Positions 33,055 through 42,100 of a stretch of 43,233 bases of DNA are shown here, piece after piece. This stretch comes from SG8-30 sp964406445 (lineage in GTDB: Bacteria; Pseudomonadota; Gammaproteobacteria; Steroidobacterales; Steroidobacteraceae), in NCBI GenBank assembly GCA_964406445.1, contig CAYORU010000030.1, forward strand, positions 1 through 43,233. The letters are read 5' to 3'. The notes beneath the pieces were generated by a model. That model saw nothing but the letters and a program-made list of their open reading frames with translations. It searched no databases and had not been told where the DNA came from. Numbering within the stretch: position 1 is the first letter of the stretch; every line of letters starts with the position of its first letter. The translations under genes were made by a program, and so were the position numbers.

Positions 33055-34563
33055 TCAGCGGCCCGATTCGGGCCCGCCGCCTTCGTTCAGGCCATAGCGC
33101 CGCAGCTTCGTGTACAGGCTCTGCCGGCTGAGGCCGAGCATCTCGGCCGCCGAGGCGCGATTGTCGTTGGTGACCTCGAGCGCCGCCTCGATGCACAGCC
33201 GCTCGATCACGTCGGTCGCCTCGCGCACCAGGTCCTTCAGCGATACCCGCCCCACCAGCTCGGTCAGCTGCTCGACGGAGCGCGGCAGCTCGGGGATCGG
33301 CCGCCGTGCGCCGGCGAGCCGGCGGCCCACGTTGCGGATGACGAAGCCCATGCAGGGCGTTTCGCCCTCCGGCACGTCGACCGCGGACACCTCGACGTCC
33401 GCCACGGTGCCGTATTCGCCGCGCAGCGTCGTGGAGAAGAGCCGAACCGACCCGTGGCGCTTGAGGCTCGCCGAAAGCACGTTCACGTCCACGCCCGGCC
33501 GCCCGAGCCAGCGGTCGAGCGGCTCGCCGCGCGCGACCTCCTCGCTCGCGATCTGGGCCATGTCGAGGAAGGCGCGATTCGCCGCGAGGATCCGGCCGTT
33601 CTTCTCCGCGAGGACGAAGGCGTCCGGCGAGCGCGCGACGAACTCGAGCGTGCGCGAGCGGACTCCGTGACCGCCCTCCGCTACAGCCGCATTGGGCAGC
33701 GTGAGCCGGATGACCACCTGCGCTGCGTCGTCCTGGCGGAACAATGAGGCGGAGACGGCGACGGGGCCGCCCTCGCCAGACAGCCGGACCCGCACGTCCT
33801 CGGCCCGGCCCGTGGCCGCCAGGGCCTCGAGCATGCCCTGCAGCAGGCGCGCGCTCTCCTCGTCGACGCCGATCGGGAAGATGCGCCCCGCGATGCGCGT
33901 TGCGGGCTCGCCGAGCAGTTCGGCCGCGGCTGGGTTGGCCTCGAGGACCTTCCGGCTGCTCGCGTCGAGGACCAGGATCGCCTCGCCGGACATCTGGAAC
34001 AGCACCCGGTAGCGCGTCTCCGCGAGGCGCAGCCGCCAGTAGTCGCGCTCCATCGACTGCTGCGCCTCGACCAGGCGCTGCTGCAGGACTGCGACCTGGC
34101 GCAGGTCGCGGCCGAGCGCGATGATCCGGCCGCCGCGGCCCACCGGCACCGCGGAGTACGACACGGGGATGTCCGGCCCGGTCGCCGCGGGATGATTGAC
34201 CTGGCGGCTGCGCGGCGGTGCGCCGCCGGCGGCCTGCTTGAGAAGCATCTCGATCTTGGGCCGGCTCTCCAGGGTGACCGTGTCGGCCCAGCGCTTGCCG
34301 ATCCAGGCCTCGAAGCCCTCGCGGCGCAACTCGTCGCTGCCGAGCGCGAGGTCGCGCACGACGCCCTCGCCGTCGAGAACGATGGCGAGGTCGCTCGCGG
34401 TCTCGATGGCGCGCGCCGCCGACACCGGGTCGATCTCAGAGAGCGTCCTGGCAGGCTCGCGAAAATGCCGACTGGCCTCCTCGGCAGGTCGATCCGGCGG
34501 CTGCCCGTCGTCGTACTTCTTGGCGTCGAAACGAGTGTTCAATGAGTCCTCTCGTGCCCTCAT
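33055..34563 (-). CDS. ppsR: photosynthesis repressor PpsR/CrtJ
   Basis: 502 aa from the ATG at 34563, which overlaps the aerR stop by four bases; a TTG at 34542 with GAGAGG upstream is a reasonable alternative. Domain order: N-terminal PAS-like region (about 45-155), Q-linker helix (155-185), PAS1 (about 183-290), PAS2 (about 303-415) and a Fis-type HTH (LCIEAALEVTNDNRASAAEMLGLSRQSLYTKLRRYGL, 456-492). PpsR represses bch, crt and puc genes at TGT-N12-ACA sites. Only two cysteines are present, C404 and C457. C457 is at the HTH position of the redox cysteine in CrtJ (C420), but no cysteine corresponds to its PAS-region partner. Confidence 0.95.
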   Translation of the reverse strand: MRAREDSLNTRFDAKKYDDGQPPDRPAEEASRHFREPARTLSEIDPVSAARAIETASDLAIVLDGEGVVRDLALGSDELRREGFEAWIGKRWADTVTLESRPKIEMLLKQAAGGAPPRSRQVNHPAATGPDIPVSYSAVPVGRGGRIIALGRDLRQVAVLQQRLVEAQQSMERDYWRLRLAETRYRVLFQMSGEAILVLDASSRKVLEANPAAAELLGEPATRIAGRIFPIGVDEESARLLQGMLEALAATGRAEDVRVRLSGEGGPVAVSASLFRQDDAAQVVIRLTLPNAAVAEGGHGVRSRTLEFVARSPDAFVLAEKNGRILAANRAFLDMAQIASEEVARGEPLDRWLGRPGVDVNVLSASLKRHGSVRLFSTTLRGEYGTVADVEVSAVDVPEGETPCMGFVIRNVGRRLAGARRPIPELPRSVEQLTELVGRVSLKDLVREATDVIERLCIEAALEVTNDNRASAAEMLGLSRQSLYTKLRRYGLNEGGGPESGR

Positions 34564-35453
34564 CCGGGCGCGAAGCGCGTGGCCGCCTTGTCGGCCGCGT
34601 CCCTGCCGTCCGCCGCCGTGGCGTCCGCGCCGACCTCGAGCGCGAGCTCGGGATGGGCGAGCAGCAGCGGGCCGCCGACCATCACCCCGATCGCGCCGTT
34701 GCGCGAGGCGCGCCGCACGGCACGCACGGTCTCGCGCATGGACTCGACATGCCGCTCGCAGGCGAGCGACAGGCCGACGACGGCGAACCACTCGTTGCGC
34801 ACGGCCGCCGCGATCTCGTCGGGCGAACTCGGGGTACCGCCGGGCACGCTCCAGCCCTGCCTGCGGAAGAAATCGCGGACCATGAACAGGCCGAGCGTGT
34901 GCTGCTCGCCGGGCGCGACGGTCAGCAGCGCACGGCGCCGCGGATCGGCGTGCACCGGCGTCTGCTCGCTGGGCGCGGCGAGGTGCCAGAGCAGCTGCTG
35001 CAGGCGCCCGAGGCCGACGGTCACCTGCGTGAAGTCCGACAGGTCGTCCTCCCACAGCGTGCCGAGCCTGCGCGCCGCCGGCGCCAGCAGCTGCAGCAGG
35101 ATCGTCTCCCGCGCCATGCCGCGGGCGCGCAGCGAGTCGAGGTAGGCGGAAAGCGTCGACGCGTCCTGTTCGACCAGCAGCCTCGTGAAGTCGGCGACGT
35201 CGTGCGCCGCCGGCGTCACCCGGCTGAGGTCCTCGAGCGCCGCGCCCTTCGGCTCGGGCGCGCGGTGCGCAAGCATCAGCCGCGGCACGATCTCGGACTC
35301 GATGAGTCGTGCGAGACCCGCGAGGCGCACCTGCGGCGGCTCAGTTTCGTCGCGGCGCGCCGCCCTGCCGAGGGCAGGCGGCGAGAAGTCGCAATCAATA
35401 TCCGCGTCCTGTCGGCAGGTGAAGCCACCGGCAAACGTCCGACCATCATTCAT
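34560..35453 (-). CDS. aerR: AerR/PpaA-type cobalamin-binding antirepressor
   Basis: 297 aa from MNDGRTFAGGF with GGGAGG close upstream. The middle block GTLWEDDLSDFTQVTVGLGRLQQLLWHL (about 131-158) and the B12-binding-type domain (about 173-280) are characteristic. The motif PGEQHTLGLFMVRDFFRRQGW places His185 as a probable cofactor ligand, and GVMVGGPLLLAHPELALEVGADATAADG is the end of the Rossmann-like fold. AerR/PpaA senses light or oxygen through cobalamin (or heme) and antagonises PpsR. Its stop overlaps the ppsR start, a fixed regulator-antirepressor pair. First gene of the leftward arm. Confidence 0.93.
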   Translation of the reverse strand: MNDGRTFAGGFTCRQDADIDCDFSPPALGRAARRDETEPPQVRLAGLARLIESEIVPRLMLAHRAPEPKGAALEDLSRVTPAAHDVADFTRLLVEQDASTLSAYLDSLRARGMARETILLQLLAPAARRLGTLWEDDLSDFTQVTVGLGRLQQLLWHLAAPSEQTPVHADPRRRALLTVAPGEQHTLGLFMVRDFFRRQGWSVPGGTPSSPDEIAAAVRNEWFAVVGLSLACERHVESMRETVRAVRRASRNGAIGVMVGGPLLLAHPELALEVGADATAADGRDAADKAATRFAPG

Positions 35454-35671
35454 GGACCCCCCTCCCGGACGGAGCGGCGTCGGCGTCTTTGCGCACGAGC
35501 GCCGTTGGCACAGCCTTGATCCCGCGGCCCGGCGACGACAGGCGCCGGCCCAACCCGACACGCATCCTGCGGCCGGAGGCAGCTTCTGTCGAGTCCAGAG
35601 GTCGTGGGGAAGCCAGCACTTGCTACCACCCGTCCTGCAACCGGGAGAAACACCCCATTGGAGGCAGAGGA

Positions 35672-35701
35672 ATAGTCGCCCCACGGGCTTTCGGCTGTCA
35701 A
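35672..35701 (-). promoter_or_regulatory. promoter of the aerR-ppsR-bchG arm
   Basis: On the minus strand TTGACA (35701-35696) is the left half of PpsR site 1. A weak -10, GACTAT (35677-35672), lies 18 bp further. The transcript would have a leader of over 200 nt before aerR. The -35 is convincing; the -10 is not. Confidence 0.45.
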
Positions 35702-35729
35702 TATTTATTTACGTCCAATTTAGTTGACA
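35696..35729. promoter_or_regulatory. paired PpsR/CrtJ operator
   Basis: Two overlapping TGT-N12-ACA-type sites. Site 1 is TGT (35696-35698), 12 bases, ACG (35711-35713). Site 2 is CGT (35712-35714), 12 bases, ACA (35727-35729). Each has one perfect and one one-off half. The outermost halves form a perfect inverted repeat, CTGTCAA...TTGACAG. PpsR binding to TGT-N12-ACA is established in Rhodobacter, so both arms of the cluster should be repressed from here. Confidence 0.8.
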
Positions 35730-35753
35730 GATACCCCAGGCTCCTCCTAGAGT
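35724..35753 (+). promoter_or_regulatory. promoter of the bchF-N-B-H-L arm
   Basis: A consensus -35 TTGACA (35724-35729) and a -10-like TAGAGT (35748-35753) are 18 bp apart. The start would be near 35760, some 20 nt before the bchF ATG. The -35 box is the right half of PpsR site 2, so repressor and RNA polymerase would compete. Confidence 0.65.
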
Positions 35754-35781
35754 CCTTCTGCAGGGGACGTTGGAGTGGCGA

Positions 35782-36300
35782 ATGCGGGGGACCCAGACTG
35801 GACCCGGTCGGAGACCGCTCTACACGGCGGAGCAGCGCCGTCGTCGCGACGCATCGCGCTGGACCCTGGTCCAGGGGATCCTCGCCCCGCTCCAGTTCGT
35901 CGTTTTCCTGGTGAGCCTCGGACTCGTGATCCGTTTCCTGGTCACGGGTGAGGGGCTCGCCGCAGCCACGGCTTCCGTGGTCGCGAAGACCGCGGTGCTC
36001 TACCTGATCATGGTCACCGGCTCCCTCTGGGAGCGGGACGTCTTCGGCCGCTACCTGTTCGTGGAGTCCTTCTTCTGGGAGGACGTGGTCAGCATGCTGG
36101 TGCTGGCCCTGCACACGGCCTACCTGCTCGCGCTCGCGACGGGCGCGCTCGGGCCGCGCGGCCAGATGTACCTCGCGCTCGCGGCCTACGCGAGCTACGT
36201 CGTCAACGCCGCCCAGTTCCTGCTCAAGCTGCGCGCCGCGCGGCTGGAGGGCCCCGCGGGCGAGCCGATGCGGGCGGTATCGGTGGGAGCCGGGGAGTGA
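35782..36300 (+). CDS. bchF: 2-vinyl bacteriochlorophyllide hydratase BchF
   Basis: 172 aa from the ATG at 35782, with GGAG six bases upstream; a TTG at 35770 is less well placed. BchF adds water to the C3 vinyl group during bacteriochlorophyll a synthesis. The family block LYTAEQRRRRDASRWTLVQGILAPLQFVVFLVSLGLV is followed by a second membrane segment (AVLYLIMVTGSLWE), VFGRYLFVESFFWEDVVSMLVLALHTAYL and ASYVVNAAQFLLKLRAAR. First gene of the rightward arm. The bchN GTG overlaps its stop by four bases. Confidence 0.95.
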   Translation: MRGTQTGPGRRPLYTAEQRRRRDASRWTLVQGILAPLQFVVFLVSLGLVIRFLVTGEGLAAATASVVAKTAVLYLIMVTGSLWERDVFGRYLFVESFFWEDVVSMLVLALHTAYLLALATGALGPRGQMYLALAAYASYVVNAAQFLLKLRAARLEGPAGEPMRAVSVGAGE

Positions 36301-37568
36301 GCGCCGCTCCGGAAACGGTGCTGCAGGACTGCCGCGATGCGCCGGTTCTGCGCGAGCGCGGCCAGCGCGAGGTCTTCTGCGGCCTGACGGGCATCGTCTG
36401 GCTGCACCGCAAGATGCAGGACGCCTTCTTCCTGGTGGTGGGCTCGCGGACCTGCGCGCACCTCATCCAGTCGGCCGCCGGCGTGATGATCTTCGCCGAG
36501 CCGCGCTTCGGGACCGCGATCCTGACCGACCGCGACCTCGCCGGGCTCGCGGACGCCAACGACGAACTCGACCGCGTCTGTACGACCCTGCTCGAGCGTC
36601 GACCCGACATCTCCACGCTGTTCCTGGTCGGAAGCTGCCCGTCCGAGGTCATCAAGCTCGACCTCGGCAAGGCGGCCGAGCGGCTGAACTCGCGCTTCCT
36701 GCCGCGCGTGAGGGTGGTGAACTACTCGGGCTCGGGAATCGAGACCACCTTCACCCAAGGCGAGGACAGCGCGCTCGCGGCGCTGGTGCCCGCGTTGCCG
36801 CGCTCCGACGAGCGACAGCTGCTGGTCGTCGGCTGCGTGGCGGACGTGGTGGAGGACCAGTTCCGGCGCCTCTTCGACGCGCTCGGCGTCGGACCGGTGC
36901 GCTTCCTGCCGGCCCGCCGCGCCGCCGATCTTCCGCCCATCGGCGGCGGCACGTCGCTGCTCGCCGCCCAGCCGTTCGTCGGCGAGACCGTCCGCGCGCT
37001 GGTGGCGCGGGGCGCGCGCCTGCTGCCCGCGCCCTACCCGCTCGGGGCCGAGGGCACCAGCGCCTGGTTCGCCGCCGCCGCGCGCGACTTCGACGTTCCC
37101 GCTGCGCGGCTCGGCGCGGCCTTGCGCCCGGCCGAGGAACGCGCCCGCGCCGGGCTCGCGCGCTACCGCGATGCGCTCGCCGGCCGGCGGCTGTTCTTCA
37201 TGCCGGACTCCCAGCTGGAGCTGCCGCTGGCGCGCTTCCTGCACCGCGAGCTCGGCGTGCAGCTCATCGAGGTGGGAACGCCCTACCTCGACAGGACGAT
37301 GATCGCCGAGGAGCTGCCGCTGCTGCCACGCGACGTCGTGCTGAGCGAGGGACAGGACGTCGAGCGCCAGCTCGACCGCGTGCGCGCCGCGCGCCCGGAC
37401 ATCACGGTCTGCGGGCTCGGGCTCGCGAATCCGCTGGAGGCCGAAGGACTCACCACCAAGTGGTCCATCGAGCTCGTCTTCACGCCGATCCAGGGCTATG
37501 ACCAGTGCGCGGACCTCGCCGAGGTCTTCGCGCGGCCGCTGGAAAGGCGCCGGAGGCTCGCGCTGTGA
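36297..37568 (+). CDS. bchN: light-independent protochlorophyllide reductase subunit N
   Basis: 423 aa, GTG start at 36297 in a GTGA overlap with bchF. With BchB it forms the nitrogenase-like NB protein that reduces ring D of protochlorophyllide. Cys28 (VFCGLTG), Cys53 (SRTCAHL) and Cys114 (VGSCPSE) correspond to the three cysteine ligands of the [4Fe-4S] NB-cluster. YSGSGIETTFTQGED and VCGLGLANPLEAEGLTTKWSIELVF are typical family blocks. bchB starts 10 nt downstream. Confidence 0.98.
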   Translation: MSAAPETVLQDCRDAPVLRERGQREVFCGLTGIVWLHRKMQDAFFLVVGSRTCAHLIQSAAGVMIFAEPRFGTAILTDRDLAGLADANDELDRVCTTLLERRPDISTLFLVGSCPSEVIKLDLGKAAERLNSRFLPRVRVVNYSGSGIETTFTQGEDSALAALVPALPRSDERQLLVVGCVADVVEDQFRRLFDALGVGPVRFLPARRAADLPPIGGGTSLLAAQPFVGETVRALVARGARLLPAPYPLGAEGTSAWFAAAARDFDVPAARLGAALRPAEERARAGLARYRDALAGRRLFFMPDSQLELPLARFLHRELGVQLIEVGTPYLDRTMIAEELPLLPRDVVLSEGQDVERQLDRVRAARPDITVCGLGLANPLEAEGLTTKWSIELVFTPIQGYDQCADLAEVFARPLERRRRLAL

Positions 37569-37578
37569 GCGACGCGAC

Positions 37579-39189
37579 ATGCAGCTGACGCTCTGGACCT
37601 ACGAGGGACCGCCCCACGTCGGAGCGATGCGCATCGCGGCGTCGATGCAGGGCGTGCACTACGTCCTGCACGCCCCGCAGGGCGACACCTACGCGGACCT
37701 GCTGTTCACGATGATCGAGCGGCAGGACCGCCGCCCGCCCGTCTCGTACACCACCTTCCAGGCGCGCGACCTCGGCGGCGACACCGCCACGCTCGTGAAG
37801 GACGCCGTCGCGGCGGCCCACGCGCGCTTCCGGCCAGACGCGCTGCTGGTCGGCGAGTCCTGCACGGCGGAGCTGATCCAGGACCAGGCGGGCGCGCTGG
37901 CCGCGAGCCTGGGTCTGCCAGTCCCGGTCGTGCCGCTCGAACTGCCGGCGTACTCCAAGAAGGAGAACTGGGGCGCGGCCGAGACGCTCTACCAGCTGGT
38001 CCGCGCGCTGCTCAAGGACGCGATCCCGCCGCCCGGCACGCCGCGGCCGGTCCGCCCGCCCGGGCGGGCGCCGCGCGCCAACCTGCTCGGCCCGACGCGG
38101 CTCGGCTTCCGCTGCCGGGACGACGTCACCGAGGTCACCGGCCTGCTCGCGCGCCTCGGCATCGAGGTCAATGCCGTGGTGCCGCTCGGCGCGACGGTGG
38201 CCGACATCCGCCGCCTGCCCGAGGCCGACTTCAACGTCGACCTCTATCCCGAGGTGAGCCGGACGACTTCCGCCTGGCTCAAGCGCATCTTCGGCATGCC
38301 GCACACGCGGACGGTGCCGATGGGCGTCGCCGCGACCCGCGAGTTCCTCGCCGAGGCCGCCGCCCTCGCCGGAATCGACGCCTCGACGGCGCTGGCTGGC
38401 GAGCTGCGCGGCGAGGCCGGGCTCGCCAGCTCCGCCTCGCGCCTGCCCTGGTACTCGCGCTCGGTCGATTCGACCTACCTGACCGGCAAGCGGGTGTTCA
38501 TCTTCGGCGACGCCACGCACGCGATCGCCGCCGCGCGGGTCGCCAGCGCCGAGATGGGTCTCACGGTCGTCGGGCTCGGCACCTACAGCCGCGAATTCGC
38601 GCGCGAGGTCCGCGAGGCGGCCGCGCAATACGGCGTCGAGGCGCTGGTCGCGGACGACTACCTCGAGGTCGAGCGCGCGATCACGGCCGCGGCGCCCGAG
38701 CTGGTGCTCGGCACGCAGATGGAGCGCCACATCGCCAAGCGCCTCGGGATCGCCTGCGCCGTGATCTCCGCGCCGATCCACGTGCAGGACGTGCCCGCCC
38801 GCTACAGCCCGGTGCTCGGCTTCGAGGGCGCGAACGTGCTGTTCGACAGCTGGGTGCACCCGCTGATGATGGGGCTCGAGGAACACCTGCTGCAGATGTT
38901 CCGCGGCGACTTCGAGTTCCACGACGGCGCGTCGGCCTCGCACCTGCACGCGGTCGCGCATCCCCAGGGCGCGCCCGGCGCGGCCCCGGCGCAGGCCGCC
39001 GAGCCCGCCGCCGAAGCGGACGACACGTCCCCGGAGTGGTCCAGCGAGGGAGAGGAAGAGCTGAGGAAGATCCCGTTCTTCGTGCGCGGCAAGGCGCGGC
39101 GCAACACCGAGCGGTTCGCCCACGAGCGTGGGCTTCGGGTCATCACCATCGAGACGCTGTATGAGGCCAAGGCCCATTTCGGCCGCTGA
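37579..39189 (+). CDS. bchB: light-independent protochlorophyllide reductase subunit B
   Basis: 536 aa from MQLTLWTYEGPPHVGAMRIA at 37579; the frame is open further upstream inside bchN but does not match the family. Asp36 (HAPQGDTYAD) is at the position of the unusual aspartate ligand of the NB-cluster. Asp297 in WYSRSVDSTYLTG is probably the catalytic proton donor (Asp274 of Rhodobacter). Residues about 150-165 carry a short Pro/Arg-rich insertion. A conserved C-terminal domain (EEELRKIPFFVRGKARRNTERFAHERG) follows an Ala/Pro/Glu linker. The last 29 bases overlap bchH. Confidence 0.98.
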   Translation: MQLTLWTYEGPPHVGAMRIAASMQGVHYVLHAPQGDTYADLLFTMIERQDRRPPVSYTTFQARDLGGDTATLVKDAVAAAHARFRPDALLVGESCTAELIQDQAGALAASLGLPVPVVPLELPAYSKKENWGAAETLYQLVRALLKDAIPPPGTPRPVRPPGRAPRANLLGPTRLGFRCRDDVTEVTGLLARLGIEVNAVVPLGATVADIRRLPEADFNVDLYPEVSRTTSAWLKRIFGMPHTRTVPMGVAATREFLAEAAALAGIDASTALAGELRGEAGLASSASRLPWYSRSVDSTYLTGKRVFIFGDATHAIAAARVASAEMGLTVVGLGTYSREFAREVREAAAQYGVEALVADDYLEVERAITAAAPELVLGTQMERHIAKRLGIACAVISAPIHVQDVPARYSPVLGFEGANVLFDSWVHPLMMGLEEHLLQMFRGDFEFHDGASASHLHAVAHPQGAPGAAPAQAAEPAAEADDTSPEWSSEGEEELRKIPFFVRGKARRNTERFAHERGLRVITIETLYEAKAHFGR

Positions 39190-42100
39190 TCAGACGCCGG
39201 TGCGCGTCGTGATCCTGACGCTGGACAGCCACATGGCCAGCGCGGTCGAGCGCGCCCAGCACTCGCTGCTGAAGGAGCTGCCCGGGCTGCGCCTGTCGCT
39301 GCACGCCGCGGCGGAGTGGGACGACGACCCGGCGGCGCTGGCCCGCTGCCAGGCCGACATCGCCCAGGGCGACATCGTCGTCGTCAGCATGATGTTCATG
39401 GAGGACCACATCCGTGCGGTCCTGCCGGCGCTGGAGGCGCGGCGCGGCGACTGCGACGCGATGGTCGCGTGCATGAGCGCGGCGGAAGTCGTCAAGCTCA
39501 CGCGCCTCGGCCGCTTCGAGATGGGCGGCCAGGCCAGCGGCCCGATGGCGCTGCTCAAGCGGCTGCGCGGCGACCGGTCGAAGAGCGCCTCCTCGTCCGG
39601 CGAGCAGCAGATGCGGATGCTGCGGCGGATCCCGAAGATCCTGCGCTTCATCCCCGGCCCCGCGCAGGACGTGCGCGCCTACTTCCTCACGATGCAGTAC
39701 CTGTTCGCGGGCTCGGACGACAACATGGCGAGCCTGGTGCGCTTCCTCGTCGACCGCTACGCGTCCGGGCCGCGCGCCGGCCTGCGCGGCCGCGTCAAGG
39801 CCGCGCTGCCCGCCGACTATCCCGACGTGGGCCTCTATCACCCGCGCCTGCGCGGCCGGATCACCGACAGGCCCGAAGCGGTGCCCGCGCCCGCCGGCGG
39901 CGGCGACAGGGGCACCGTCGGCCTGCTGGTCATGCGCTCCTACCTGCTCGCCGGCAACACCGGGCACTACGACGGCGTGATCGCCGAGCTGGAATCGCGC
40001 GGCCTCAAGGTGCTGCCGGCCTTCGCGACCGGACTCGACGCACGGCCGGCGATCGAGCGCTTCTTCCTGCGCGACGGCCAGCCCACGGTCGACGCGGTCG
40101 TCTCGCTGACCGGCTTCTCGCTGGTGGGAGGCCCCGCGTACAACGACGCGCGCGCCGCGGAGGAGATGCTCGCGAAGCTCGACGTCCCCTACCTGTCCGC
40201 GCTCGCGGTGGAGTTCCAGACGCTCGAACAGTGGCAGGCGTCCGAGCGCGGCCTCATGCCGGTCGAGGCCACGATCATGGTCGCGATCCCGGAACTCGAC
40301 GGCTCCACCGGCTCGATGGTCTTTGGCGGCCGCTCCGCCGACGCGGACGGCGCCGCGCGCGACATGCACGCTCACCCGGAGCGCGCCGCGACCCTCGCGG
40401 CGCGCGTCGAGCGACTGATCGCCCTGCGCAAGACGCCGCGGCGCGACCGCCGGGTCGGGATCGTGCTTTTCAACTTCCCGCCGAACGCCGGAAACACCGG
40501 CACGGCGGCGCACCTGTCCGTGTTCGCGTCGCTGCACCGGACCCTGACGGGCCTGCGCGAGGCCGGCTACACCGTGGAGGTGCCCGACACGGTCGACGCG
40601 CTGCGCAGCAGGATCGTGGACGGCAACGCGCGACGGCTCGGCGCGCACGCCAACGTGCACGCGCGCATCCCGGTCGACGACCACGTGCGCCGCGAGCCCT
40701 GGCTCGCGGACATCGAGCGGGCCTGGGGTCCGGCCCCGGGCAAGCAGCAGAGCGACGGCGCCTCGCTGTTCGTGCTCGGCGAGCGCTTCGGCAACGTGTT
40801 CGTCGGGGTCCAGCCGTCGTTCGGCTGGGAAGGCGATCCGATGCGGCTCCTGTTCGACCGGGACTTCGCGCCGACCCACGCGTTCTCCGCCTTCTACCGC
40901 TGGCTGCGCGAGGACTTCGCCGCCAACGCCGTGCTGCACTTCGGCACGCACGGGGCGCTCGAGTTCATGCCCGGCAAGCAGGCCGGGATGTCGGGCGCCT
41001 GCTGGCCGGACCGCCTCATCGGCGACCTGCCCAACGTCTACCTGTACGCTTCGAACAACCCGTCCGAGGGCACGATCGCGAAGCGTCGCGCGGCCGCGAC
41101 GCTCGTCAGCTACATGACGCCGCCGATTGCCGCGGCGGGGCTCTACCGGGGCCTTTCGGACCTGAAGGAGAGCATCAGCCGCTGGCGCGGGCTCGCACCG
41201 GACGAGGCCACGGAGCGCACCCGGACCGCCGAACTGATCCAGAGCCAGGCCGCCACGCTTGAGCTCGCGGCGGCCGCGCCCGCGTGGGGAGCGGACGCGG
41301 AGGAACGCGTGGCAGCCGTGAACGCGGCCCTGGCCGAGCTGGAACGCACGCTGATTCCCTGCGGCCTGCACGTCGTCGGCGAGCCGCCCTCCCCGGCCGA
41401 GCGCGTCGACCTGCTGATGGCGGTCGCCGAATCCTCGCGTGGCGCGAAGCCGGAGCGCGCGACGGTCGAGGCGCTGGTCGCGGGAACGGCGCCGCCTAAG
41501 GCCGTCCCCGGCGAGCCGGCCGAGGCCGCGCAGTCGCGCGAGCTGCTCGAGGAACTGGCCCGGATCGACGGACTCATGTCCGAGGACCACGAGCTGCCCG
41601 CGCTGCTGCGGGCGCTGGACGGCCGGTTCACGCGCCCGGCGCCCGGCGGCGACATCCTGCGCAACCCGCTGGTGCTGCCGACAGGCAGGAATCTGCATGG
41701 TTTCGACCCGTTCCGGCTGCCGAGCGCCTTCGCGATCAAGGACGGCGAGCTGCAGGCCGGGCGCCTGCTCGCGCGCCACTTCGCCGACGGCAACCCGCTG
41801 CCCGAGTCCGTCGCGCTGGTGCTGTGGGGCACCGACAACCTGAAGACCGAGGGCGCGCCGATCGCGCAGGCGCTGGCGCTGATGGGAACGCGGCCCCGCT
41901 TCGACGGCTACGGGCGGCTCTGCGGCGCATCGCTGATCCCGCTCGCCGAGCTCGGCCGGCCGCGCATCGACGTCGTGATGACCCTGTCGGGCATCTTCCG
42001 CGACCTGCTGCCGCTGCAGATCCGCATGCTGGCGGAAGCGGCCTGGCTCGCCGCCTCGGCCGACGAGCCGGCGGAACTCAACTTCGTGCGCAAGCACGCC

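Larger units (their letters stand above)
35454..35781. promoter_or_regulatory. divergent control region between aerR and bchF
   Basis: A 328-bp gap without a convincing gene. Its only A/T-rich stretch, 35696-35730, holds the PpsR-type sites and both -35 boxes. The 240 bp to the left would be the aerR leader. I looked there for a cobalamin riboswitch and saw no B12-box-like sequence. Open frames in the gap lack family resemblance. Confidence 0.85.

Noticed and set aside
35454..35690. Cobalamin riboswitch or an N-terminal extension of AerR
   Set aside because: No B12-box-like sequence or recognisable core was seen. The extended reading frame (to 35684) would place the -35 box and operator next to the start codon and has no resemblance to AerR N-termini.
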